Source: Thelonectria olida (lineage: Eukaryota > Ascomycota > Sordariomycetes > Hypocreales > Nectriaceae). Taken from it: a stretch of DNA of 64,000 nucleotides. The notes below the pieces were generated by a model. That model saw only the letters and a program-made list of their open reading frames with translations, had not been told where the DNA came from and searched no databases. The stretch spans positions 806,001 to 870,000 of the forward strand of contig JAGPYM010000010.1 in the NCBI GenBank assembly GCA_020736575.1, given 5' to 3'. Of this stretch, positions 23,159 to 32,489 are shown piece by piece (positions within the stretch are counted from its first letter, which is position 1; every line of letters starts with the position of its first letter). Position numbers and translations under genes: made by a program.

Positions 23159-25031
23159 ATGACACGACGCATTGTGAGCAAGCTCTCGATTGTTTGGGCT
23201 TGGCCACAGCTAACCACGCGCCCGAATCCAGGTTCGAGCAATCATCCAGCTCGCGAGCGCCGCCACCTTCACCTTCCTCGTCGTCTTTCTCCTCGATCGC
23301 AATTACCGAGTCCTCCCCAATGCCATCCATGGCTATATGCCCACTCACCACCCTGGGCTGGTGGTAACCGACGTTACTATCGCAACGTGCTCTAGCCTTA
23401 ACATCTTCGCTTCCTGCAATCTCGATCCTAAGAAATGGCACCGATTAGACAAGGATCTCTACCTTGGCAGGACTTGGATCTCGACAGCCTACATCTTCGT
23501 CAGTCGCAAACATGAAGAGGAGCTTACCGAAGAGGACAAGGTGGTGATGGATGTCATGGTTGGTCGACTGCAGCCTCAGCCCAAAGGCGAATCTCCGGAC
23601 CCCTGGGAGAAGCGCGCCAACGGCCTCTGGCTCAAGCGATCGGCGAACAAGAAAGCAAGCGACTCGAATTCGGCCATCACCGATGTTGATGTTCTTTACG
23701 GCGATGATGCCGTCGAGGCCAGGGAAGGCTGGGCCATAACCGGCACTCCTTTGCTTCTTAAAACTGGCGGTAACTTGCCTTGTGTGCAGCTAACCGTCCG
23801 ACGAGGTCCCCATCGCGAGCACAAGAAGCCAACACCAAGGATTAGGGATAACGGACGTTTCAAGATTCTGCAGATTGGTGATTTGCATCTCAGCACTGGT
23901 GTCGGCAAATGTCGTGAAGCCGTCCCCGATTCGTACAATGGCGGCAAGTGTGAGGCCGATCCAAGGACTCTGGACTTTGTCAACCGCATTCTCGACGAGG
24001 AGAAGCCTGATTTTGTCGTTCTAAGTGGTGATCAAGTCAACGGAGACACAGCGCCCGATGCACCAACTGCAAGTACCATCCATAAGGACACCGATCTCGT
24101 CACTGACAAGCCTAGGCCATTTACAAGTGGGCACATCTCCTCATCGAGCGCAAGATCCCCTATGCTGCCATCTTTGGCAACCATGACGACGAAAAGACCA
24201 TGTCCCGCGAAGCTCAAATGTCTCTTATGGAGTCGCTTCCCTATTCCCTCTCCGCCGCCGGTCCCGCCGATGTTGACGGCGTGGGCAATTATTACGTTGA
24301 GATTCTTGCTCGGGGCAAGTCTGACCACTCTGCCTTGACCATTTACTTCTTCGACACCCACGCCTACTCGTCCAACGAAAAGAAGTATCCTGGATATGAC
24401 TGGGTTAAGCCCAGTCAGATCGAGTGGTTCAAGAAGACAGCTACCAGTTTGAAATCGAACCACCAGCGTTACACTCTTCGACATATGGACCTTGCCTTTA
24501 TCCACATTCCCATGACAGAGTATGCCAACTCTACCCTTCCTCGTCTCGGAGAGTGGAGAGAGGGTGTGACTGCTCCAGTTTACAACTCTGGTTTCCGTGA
24601 TGCTCTGGTAGAAAAGGGCATTCTCATGGTTAGCGCTGGACAGTAAGTTTCTCTCGGCCATTTCCATCCGTCTTCTCTGACACCATTTTAGTGACCACTG
24701 TAACGATTACTGCTCCCTCAGCATGGAGGATGACCAAAACCCCACGCCAGCAATGTGGATGTGTTACGCAGGCGGCGCCGGATTCGGTGGTTATGCCGGT
24801 TATAACGATTACATCCGTCGACTACGGGTCTTTGAAGTCGACATGAACGAGGCCCGCATCAAGACTTGGAAGCGTCTTGAGTACGGCGACACTGCTGCTC
24901 GAATCGACGAGCAAATCATTGTTGACGGCGGAAAGCCCAAGGCTCTTCCCCTTCCAAAAACGGCGGAACAGGGCGAGAAACCCCCAGCAGCCGACATTCC
25001 TCCAGCTCAGAAGCCTCCGGCTCCAGCATAG
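23159..25031 (+). CDS. DCR2: DCR2-like calcineurin-type phosphoesterase, membrane-anchored (4 exons)
   Basis: Exons 23159-23173, 23232-24068, 24116-24642 and 24692-25031 give 572 residues. The first exon encodes only MTRRI. The second begins with a signal-anchor helix (about residues 12-26) followed by the family-typical RNYRVLPNAIHGY. The phosphoesterase metal motifs are visible: GDLH (221-224), GDQ (271-273, in LSGDQVNGDTAPD), GNHD (305-308), then IHIP and AGHDHCNDYC, the last only after the third intron is removed. These match yeast Dcr2/Sia1-type purple-acid-phosphatase relatives; Dcr2 promotes cell-cycle start and dephosphorylates Ire1. The protein is predicted to sit in the secretory membrane. 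Introns are 58, 47 and 49 nt; the 47 nt one is read as GC-AG. The C-terminus is Pro/Ala-rich. Confidence 0.85.
24069..24115 (+). other. GC-AG intron in the DCR2-like gene
   Basis: The coding frame passes from ...TAPDAPT to AIYKWAHLL only if bases 24069-24115 are removed. The 5' end reads GCAAGT, the usual consensus for GC-AG introns, and the 3' end reads CTGACAAGCCTAG with a CTGAC branch site. The nearest GT (24073) would leave the reading frame shifted and destroy the GNHD motif. Confidence 0.75.
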
Positions 25032-25737
25032 TTCCTCACACACTCTTACGTCCATTCATATACCCAACGACTAACCTATAATCGGTTTTTGGAACCGTCA
25101 TGACTGCGGATCCTCAGCAGCTTGTGTGATATCCTCTTCACGGTGGCGGTAGTCTCTCATGGCCTCTCTTTGTTTCTTTTTGGGTCAGGTCTTCTCATCT
25201 TGTATTTCATGTCCCAGGTTAGGGAAGGCGAGTCGGTCGCTACACTACCATAGAATTGGGGATGCTTTTGCCTTTATTGATGGGCACGTGCCAATGTGTC
25301 ATCGATTGGATGGATGCGTCCTTGGCAGAGAAGGCAATTGGCCTTTGGCTGCCTTTTTGTGTATGATATGATAACTGGAGAAAAATTGACCCTCCTCACC
25401 AGGCGGGTGGGTTGGGGTGAATACAACGGCGTTGTTTTTGGTTTATGATCTGCATGTTTCTCTGCCGTGTGATGAGACGTGATGAGACGTGATGAGATGT
25501 GATGAGATGTGATGAGCGTGATGGACGTCTTCAGCCGCATGATTCGTTTTATGTTTGGGTATTGTGAATTGATACATCATAATCCCATTTCATGCCAAAT
25601 CCATCACAAGAGGATCTCCTAAACTCCCCAACTCCAAGGCTACCCCGTTAAAACCAAATCCAAGAAAGGCGGCCAGACCGGCCATACTCCAAATTACACG
25701 CCCCAATGTACGAGTACACGCCCAAGCGTGCCGATAT
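25032..25737. other. convergent intergenic region with a 10-bp tandem repeat
   Basis: Holds the 3' ends of the DCR2-like (+) and NLR (-) genes. It contains a 10-bp palindrome GGCACGTGCC at 25283-25292 and the tandem repeat annotated separately. No coding sequence seen. Confidence 0.5.
25471..25515. repeat. 10-bp tandem repeat (GATGAGAYGT)
   Basis: Two copies of GATGAGACGT are followed by two of GATGAGATGT and a degenerate fifth copy. The short unit and near-identity suggest recent slippage. It lies in a 3'UTR/intergenic position. Confidence 0.8.
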
Positions 25738-28700
25738 TTACTGTTCCTCCTCTCTCGCCCCATCCCTCAGCATCTGCAGCAGTTCGCCCACTTTCTCACC
25801 CCGATCATCGGCATAAAACTCTTCCGTTTCGTACATCTCACGTAGCTTTGACCCTGTTGCTAGAAGATGCTCGTTAGAGTAGACGTCTCTGGCGTCAATC
25901 TTGATTTTAAGTACGTCGCGGTACAACGATTCGGCGAGGTCGTACGCTGCGCGGCGAATCGCACTGCGACTGCGCGTGTCCGTGGTGGGTGAGACGTCTT
26001 CTTCTTCAGTGTCATAGTCGTCATGCTTCGTGTGATGAGAGCCAAAACTCGAATAGACGTCTTCGCCAAGGGAGGCGGCGTGAAAACGCGCGCTGAGGGC
26101 CATGTTCTCCATGGTGGTCGTGTATGCGGGATGAGCACGCCCGAGCGTCGGTGCCATGATGTCGAGGGCGCGCTGATACTTGACGCGAGCGTCGTCGTAA
26201 CGACACCGTAGGTCGGCAATGACGGCGAGTTTTTGTATGGCGTACGCGGTGCTGGGGTGTTGCGGACCGAGAGAATGCGTCTTGATGTCGACGGACTGGG
26301 AGTATAGCAGCTCCGCCTCGTCGATGGCGTTGCTCTCCTCCGATATCCGCGCAAGATCATCAAGAGCCTCGAGTGTCATGGGATGGCTCTGACCAAAGAG
26401 GTTCTGATACGAGATGAAGACACGGCGATACAGTGCCTGAGCCTCTTCCATCTTCCCAAGACGCTCGAGGGTGGTGGCGAGTTTCTGAACAGTGCCAACC
26501 GTTGTGGGATCTGTAGGGCCAAGGGCTTCTTCTTGAAGCTGCTCTAGAGTTTCGTATTGGTTTCCCGCGCGGGCGAATTCGCCTTGCGCTGCGGCTGCTG
26601 AGGCTTTGGCTAGAGCGACGCGAAACCCGAGGACCCTGTCGATGGAAGCCATCTTGATGTTGGAAAGAACTTCCTGGCTGCGTTCCATTTCGTTGGCTTG
26701 CTGAAGAAGTGAGGCGAGAGACAAGGACGTTTGTATGCGCTCGACGAGGTCCATCTTGTGCGTGTCTCGAAGGGACAGTTCAAAGCACCCGATGGCTTGC
26801 TCTAGTGCACCCTGCGTCATGCAGACGTTTCCAAGGACTTGCCATGCAACCGCATCATCATCCTCCGAAGCCTTCTTCAGCACGCTGGACAGGTCATCGT
26901 AGCACGTCTTTGCATGTGGAGCCATGATCCTCCCAAAGTCGTGAATCTCGGGCAACCTGGAGGAGTCGACTTCTTTCTGACGAATGCCATCGACGCACAC
27001 GTTGCAGGCCAACCAGGCGTTGTCTACTTTTTCAAGCGGCGTGAGAGAATCACGGACGTGATCTCGAGCAGCCGTGTCGAGCATGAAGTAACTGAAAGTG
27101 GGAGATGAGGCGGAGGATGAGGACTGTGAGGAATCAGGGGATTCAGAAGGGGACACTGCCTGGATGAAGTTTTCCTCGAGCAGGTAGTGAAGAACATCGC
27201 GGATATGGCCGACCTGGCCCAACTCTTGGAGTGCTATAGAACTGTAAGCAAGGCTATCTTGAGTATCTGGGCAGTTGAGCCGTTGAATTTACCTTTCATA
27301 GCATTAAAGATGCCCATGAACCGTTCTGGGGCCGTCTTGATTTGCGAAGTGGCATAGAACAATGCCACGGGAATGATGGATGAGGACAGCATCGCACTTA
27401 TGCGAAGAATCAACCCCATCACAGGTGACTGATCGAGTAGTGACCCCAGGAGATGCAAAGGGACTCTATACTCCATCTTTCTCTCGTAGTCACCGACATT
27501 TGAATCCGTCTGTCGAATCGTTGATGCGGCTATGGCTATGCTCTGAGGGTGATGCTGTAAACGCTGGACAATCTTCAGGGCAGCCTCAGCTATCGTCCGT
27601 TAGCTCCGTCAAGTTAGTCGGTGCGAGACGGCTGATCCATACCTTGCTCTGGTTCTTCCAATGCGACATCCCCTACTACGGAGCGAATCAACTGCACTCC
27701 CTGCTCATCGCTCATGCTTATGACTTGAAGCTTGGATCCCCAGGAGCAACAGTTACTATCCCTGGACGTCAAGATGATTTGTCCCGAAAGTGTCAGAGGA
27801 ATAAAGTCAAATATGTCGTATGAAGGCTCCACGTTGTCGAATATGAGCAGCCATTTGTCATTATCCGGTCGTAGGAGCCAGTCCTTAACGGCCCGTACCA
27901 CCGATTTGACGCGAACGGTATCTAGCTGCAAGATGCTTTTTACGCGGAGCATATCTTCAACGCCAGTAAGACCCAGATCGTTCTCTATCTGGTCTCTTTG
28001 TGCATTTTGGCTGTAATGGATCACCAAGTTGTTGGCAAACTCGAGGTAGCTTGCAATGACTGTCTCCCAGCTCTCTGCCCAGATCCAAAAGACAAAAGAG
28101 ACGTCGTCTTTGTGCTTTTCGGCATAAGACCTAGCCAACGTCGTCTTTCCGGTCCCTGGGAGCCCCCACAAGTTTGCAATAGCAAAGTGCGGCTGGCGAG
28201 ATTCTGTGACAGGCTTTAAAATCCGTTCTAGGCCCTCGAGGAGGTCTTCCCTTTGGACAACGAAGCTCGGTTCGTTGGGCAAGTTGTAAGGGATGCCAAA
28301 CCCAGCCGATAGGTACTCCAAGTGGTGGACTGGGCATGTCAGTATTAGCCAAATAGAGTAGCAATGCTTGCTTACCAGCTGTCATATCAAAAGTCTTGCG
28401 TTTTGTCTGCATGACCACTGAGGCTCGATGCTTGTCAATCATCTGGCGAAAACTAGAAAGAAACGTCTTGTAGTTGGAATCTCGTCCTTGAAATTTGACC
28501 AAGTCGGAATGCGTCGCCGTCAGTCCGATCTGGACACCATCAGACCCTTGCATCGAATGCCGCTTGTCCACGATGAAGCCATCGCCTGATTGCTTCGTCT
28601 CATGGAACGACAACCTCGGCAGGTTCGCCGTGATGGCCTTGAAAGCCTCCATCTGGTTCTCTAGCCACTCCATATCGCTGGGCTGCGGCTGCATCGAGAA

Positions 28701-29390
28701 ACTTCGCGACCGAGTCCTTCGCAAACTGCGCGTGCTTCGTGAGTCATTCTCCAGCCCCGATGTGGTACGGTGGATGACGCTGGCAAGTGGCGATGGTGAC
28801 GACGGACGACCTGGGGACAAGGTACCGAAGAAGGCGACGCCACAGGTAGACAACTCGATATTCTTAATGTGCGTGTCCATGGCTTCGCTGGAGATGATGA
28901 GCGCGCGCTTGACAATCCAACCGCCGAGACTGTGGGCGATGAAGAAGAGCGGCCGGTGAGATGAACCATCACGGGTGCGCTGGGCAGCCAAGGCCTTGAC
29001 CATGTCGAGAGCACGACCATAAAGCACGTTTCGAACGAGGTAGCGATAGTTGACGCCGTCTGAGATGTATCCATACGTCATGATGCGAGCGTTGGGGATG
29101 TCTTTGGCGAGAAGTTCCTCGAGCCATGATTTCGGCTTCGACTTGGGTTCCCAGGTGACCCATGAGCGGAAGCCTTCGCCGCCGAGGCCATGAACGGCAA
29201 CAATGCTATGAAAAAATAAGTACAACCGCTGATAGCTTCCAGGGGGCTGAAGACGTTACTCAATCTCGGCATTTTCCACATCTCGAACGATTTCCAAGCC
29301 GTTGGTCTCGCCTCCGTTCCTCGTTCTCGAGACAGCGCCTCGCACTCGATGGAGGAGGCCTTTCAGCGGCTCTAGGGCCTCGGTCGCCAT
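25738..29390 (-). CDS. NOD-like receptor: SesB-type alpha/beta hydrolase - NB-ARC - TPR (5 exons)
   Basis: Minus-strand exons 29390-29260, 29205-28376, 28329-27643, 27589-27293 and 27233-25738 give 1146 residues. All four introns (54, 46, 53, 59 nt) keep frame. Residues 45-310 are an alpha/beta hydrolase: VAVHGLGG oxyanion region, nucleophile Ser136 in IAHSLGGW, and a probable catalytic His276 in ATHSDLVKF. Residues about 335-560 are NB-ARC: P-loop GLPGTGKTT (376-384), Walker B KWLLIFDN (from 479) and GQIILTSRD (503-511). A winged-helix-like segment precedes about four 42-residue TPRs of kinesin-light-chain type (LGPTDPTT, FGQSHPMT, LGPQHPST, LGRAHPAY). The architecture is that of fungal NLRs involved in allorecognition and heterokaryon incompatibility: TPRs sense a ligand, NB-ARC oligomerises, the hydrolase acts. 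The Ser136 context AHSLGG and GTLSPG in place of the common GTPHRG deviate slightly from relatives. Confidence 0.9.
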
Positions 29391-29874
29391 GGACGAAGTC
29401 GTCGGCTTCTTTCTTTTCTATTGAGGAGAGGAGAACAAGGTCATGTTGAGATGTCTAGATGGAAAGCGCAAGTCGCGAAGAGAAGTAGGCGCTGAGATAA
29501 CTGATGACATGCAGCGACAAGGAAGCATGTGAGGTGAGGTGGGCAAACGTTGGCTGGTTGTTAGTGCGGCCACGTCTGGCGGATGATTCACTGAGGCTTA
29601 GCGCACTACAGAAGGCGATGCTGACTTGGTTCCAGGGGAGGTCAGCCCTCGGAATGGGAGTCAGGCGACCATGTGGCGTCCATACCTGGCAAATGGATAT
29701 TGATGAATTCAAATGGTTCGCGTGTTCGCCAAGTGCAATGTGACTGATAATAGATATCTAGATATGAAAGACAAAGAGATCATATTGCTGGGAGATGACT
29801 CGGGAAATCAATCTCGGCAAGTACCACGCACTCGTATAAGGCAGCTACGGCTGGCATTTCTCAGCGAAGAACCT
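29391..29874. other. upstream region of the NLR gene
   Basis: Should carry the NLR promoter and leader (minus strand) and the 5' flank of the tRNA gene. No coding sequence or repeat recognised. Confidence 0.45.
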
Positions 29875-29966
29875 GGGGATTTGGTCTAGGGGAATGACAT
29901 TCGTTTTGCATTGGCTCAAATGCAAAAGTCTACGAAAGGTCGGGGGTTCAATTCCCCCAATCTCCA
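29875..29966 (+). tRNA. tRNA-Ala (TGC), with a 20-nt intron
   Basis: A complete cloverleaf can be folded. The acceptor stem GGGGATT/AATCTCC has a G3-U70 wobble, the alanine identity element, and discriminator A at 29966. The D arm contains GTCT...TGAC, the anticodon stem is TTCGT/ACGAA, and the T arm is GGGGG/CCCCC with loop TTCAATT. The anticodon TGC is at 29907-29909. An intron (29911-29930) interrupts the loop after position 37, and its TGCAAAA pairs exactly with TTTTGCA around the anticodon, as in other eukaryotic pre-tRNAs. A pol III terminator (T5, 29970-29974) follows. Internal A and B boxes are intact. Confidence 0.95.
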
Positions 29967-30522
29967 TTCTTTTTGCGTTTCTAGCAAACTTTTGAATTAC
30001 AAGCATCATCCATCATCATCCATTCAACAAGGCAAGCAATCAATGCGTGCATGCATCTCATGACATGACATGGTCAGTCGATCATTCTTTTTGCATCTTT
30101 TCTCTCCTCAGGACGGAACTGAAGCGAGAGGCTTAGACAGAAGATCCCAGGGAATGGACATGCACTTCTACTCCCAGCACGAGGTCGTGAACAGTCAGTT
30201 ACAGAAGGCACAAACAAATAAATCTACAGATATGGAATAATACTCTCTTCGTTCATTCATTCAGTCTACTTACCCTCTATATAGGTACATAGCGTTGTGG
30301 ACATCATAACTATATTTGGAAAGCTGATCATGTAAAGATCGCATTCAGCCAAAACATAGCATTCGAAAAGCCTATCATCCATCTATCCCAACCCAAACAG
30401 CCATAACACGCTTTCAGGGCAAACATGCAATATCTCTGGCGCCAATATCCAATCTACGCGCCTTGCAAGGCATCCTGGTATCTCATCAAAGCCCGTCATT
30501 AAATCCTCAAGTCCACCATTCA
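29967..30522. other. region between tRNA-Ala and the gasdermin-like gene
   Basis: AT-rich. It contains the pol III terminator and the probable 3'UTR of the gasdermin-like gene (minus strand). CATCATCCATCATCATCC near 30004 is a short degenerate repeat. No gene seen. Confidence 0.45.
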
Positions 30523-31407
30523 CTACCCAACAACCTCCACGTCAAACCCAAGCTCAACCATAATCGCATTCAACTCCATCTCCTCCGCGCTCAGCTCCGG
30601 CGGCTTCGGCGGGTCCCCCATGAACGGCTCCGCGTTGCCCTCGACCGGCTTCTCAACCATGGTCGGCCAGTAGTCCGACCCCTCCATGACCGCGAACCCG
30701 TGCTTCGGCCCCAGGAACATGCGGCCCAGCTTCGCCCGCTTGCTGTCCACCTTCTCCAGCCGCACCAGCCGGTACCCCAGGAACACAATCGTCTCCTCCT
30801 CGTACGTCGCCGACCGCCCGGACTCGTGCATCACGCCCACGTGTCCGCCGGCGCCCACCCGCACCCCCGTGTTGGGATCCAGGGGCACCTTTGCCGACGC
30901 GCCCGCGCCCTTGGACCGCCCCGACTCGCTGCTGCTCTCGAGGTTGACGAGCGTGACGATTTCCGTGATGAAGTAGCCCTGGTCGTGGTTGTCCCGCAGT
31001 AGGTCGAACAGCTCCTCAAAGTACTGCTTGTTCTTGAGCAGCTCCTTGAACTTCTGGCTGGGCGAGTCCATGTGCCACAGGCGCGCGACCGTCGCCGTGT
31101 TCTCGTTGCTGTCTTCCTTTGCGCGCTCGACGAAGCCCTCGAGGATCTCGTTGACGCTGGCCGAGACGCGCGCGTCCTTGATCCTGCGCTGCCAGAACTT
31201 GACGTTGCGGACCTGGATGGGCTTTGGGTCGAGGTCACTGACGAGTTCGCGGGGCTGCTTCTTGTACCGGTAAGGAATGCGCCTTTCGGTTGGAAGCCCG
31301 GGATACTTGACGACGCTGCCTATGAGTTTGTCTCGGTATTCATTGGCGTCGAGACGAGGCTGGATGAGCCAAAACGGCTTTGTGTCGTAGGCCTTGTGAT
31401 GAGACAT
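30523..31407 (-). CDS. candidate fungal gasdermin-like (RCD-1/HET-Q1-type) pore-forming protein
   Basis: Single exon, 294 residues, with a clear ATG at 31407. Family assignment rests on pattern only. An N-terminal KPFWLIQPR segment precedes LIGSVVKYPGLPTE. A helix LWHMDSPSQKFKELL (110-124) and an acidic LFDLLR segment lead into the strand YFITEIVTLVNLE (145-157). A Gly/Ala/Ser-rich segment (162-192) follows, then EEETIVFLGYRLVRLE (203-218). This order (helix, Y-x-x-T/V-T-E strand, Gly-rich linker, V/I-rich final strand with a YR pair) is that of gasdermin N-terminal domains. About 75 residues follow and may be a short inhibitory tail of the sort removed by proteolysis in HET-Q1. Family members form membrane pores and cause cell death. 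Third positions are strongly G/C. An unrelated fungal-specific family remains possible. Confidence 0.6.
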   Translation of the reverse strand: MSHHKAYDTKPFWLIQPRLDANEYRDKLIGSVVKYPGLPTERRIPYRYKKQPRELVSDLDPKPIQVRNVKFWQRRIKDARVSASVNEILEGFVERAKEDSNENTATVARLWHMDSPSQKFKELLKNKQYFEELFDLLRDNHDQGYFITEIVTLVNLESSSESGRSKGAGASAKVPLDPNTGVRVGAGGHVGVMHESGRSATYEEETIVFLGYRLVRLEKVDSKRAKLGRMFLGPKHGFAVMEGSDYWPTMVEKPVEGNAEPFMGDPPKPPELSAEEMELNAIMVELGFDVEVVG

Positions 31408-32489
31408 GGTCTCGGGTGTTGCTAGTTTGATCGAGGCTGTCTTGTTGTTTCGGCGCGAGTTGTCGTAAACGTATGAAAGCTGTCTTTGTAGATCGAGAAG
31501 AGTCGGTTTCTTGTCGAGACTCTTAATTGAGTTGTTTGAAGTGCGAGTTGTGAAATTTGGTCTTCGGCCTTGAGATAGATGCCTGGGCTGGGCACCTATT
31601 TATTTGCCCCTCTCAATAAGACGCTCGAGGCCAAACGGTATGACGTGGTTGGGTGAAATGCCGAACAGGGGGACAGGGTATCTCTGCGCCTCTTTGCAGT
31701 GGCGGTGCAGACCCCTCATTGACTAATTAAATAGAACAGCATATCGGACAGCGCCGTGTAATAATGTCCAGTTCATTATGTCAAGCTGTCCTGCTCGTCA
31801 CAGCCTGCCTCGTGACCACTCGAGGCCTCCCCAACCTGTGGCGATGCTAAGTCTCGCCAACCTCCTGCTGTTCGATTCCAATTTGGCGCCCTCTGCAACA
31901 GCAAAGACAAGTTCATACTATGTATAGTTCATACATATACTTTAGATTTGTAAAATTAGCCGCCACTTGTTTGTCCAGCATTCTAATGAATTCATCAGTC
32001 AGCCTATACATCACACGTCGCAACTTTCAAATGCTCATTCAACAGTAGTATATATATTTTCATCTCATATATGTCTTCGTCCCCTTCGTATATCAAAGAA
32101 ACAACATCAACTTTGCCACCTCATCCAAGGGGGATGCCAATACCTTGTAACTGCACGCCGCCGCCATCCATTCCCTTCACTCAACCAGCCGGACGCCTCG
32201 CCAGTCTAGATGCCCGGATATGCCTGATGCATGAAAATGTAAAACATGAGAAGAGGAAAGCATCGCTCATAGCTGTGCTGCGTAAATAATACAGACACAG
32301 CCTAAGATAAACTAAAAGGACGTAACAAATGGTGCACAATGCGACACCAGGGGATATCAAGAAGTCGAAAAGGAAACAAAAAGACAAGGAAATAAAGTGT
32401 ACCAGAGCCCAATGTCATGCGAGGGTCATCAACAAGTACAAGAAAGGCATTCAAAATATAGGCTCCGAGGAGCAAGGTGAGGTCACAGT
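31408..32489. other. promoter region of the gasdermin-like gene and 3'UTR of the RhoGEF gene
   Basis: 31408-31620 is the probable leader and core promoter of the gasdermin-like gene on the minus strand. 31900-32489 is AT-rich and probably the RhoGEF gene's 3' end. No gene seen. Confidence 0.45.

Noticed and set aside
24069..24075. GT donor at 24073 for the second DCR2 intron
   Set aside because: Joining it to the acceptor at 24115 shifts the frame and loses the conserved AIYKWAHLL...GNHD sequence.
25471..25515. Possible CRISPR-like or snoRNA C/D-box array (repeated TGATGA)
   Set aside because: Units are contiguous 10-mers without spacers or D boxes; a simple tandem repeat.
30463..31002. 179-codon frame antisense to the gasdermin-like gene
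   Set aside because: Mirror of the strongly G/C-ending third positions of the real gene; Arg/His/Leu-rich with no domain.
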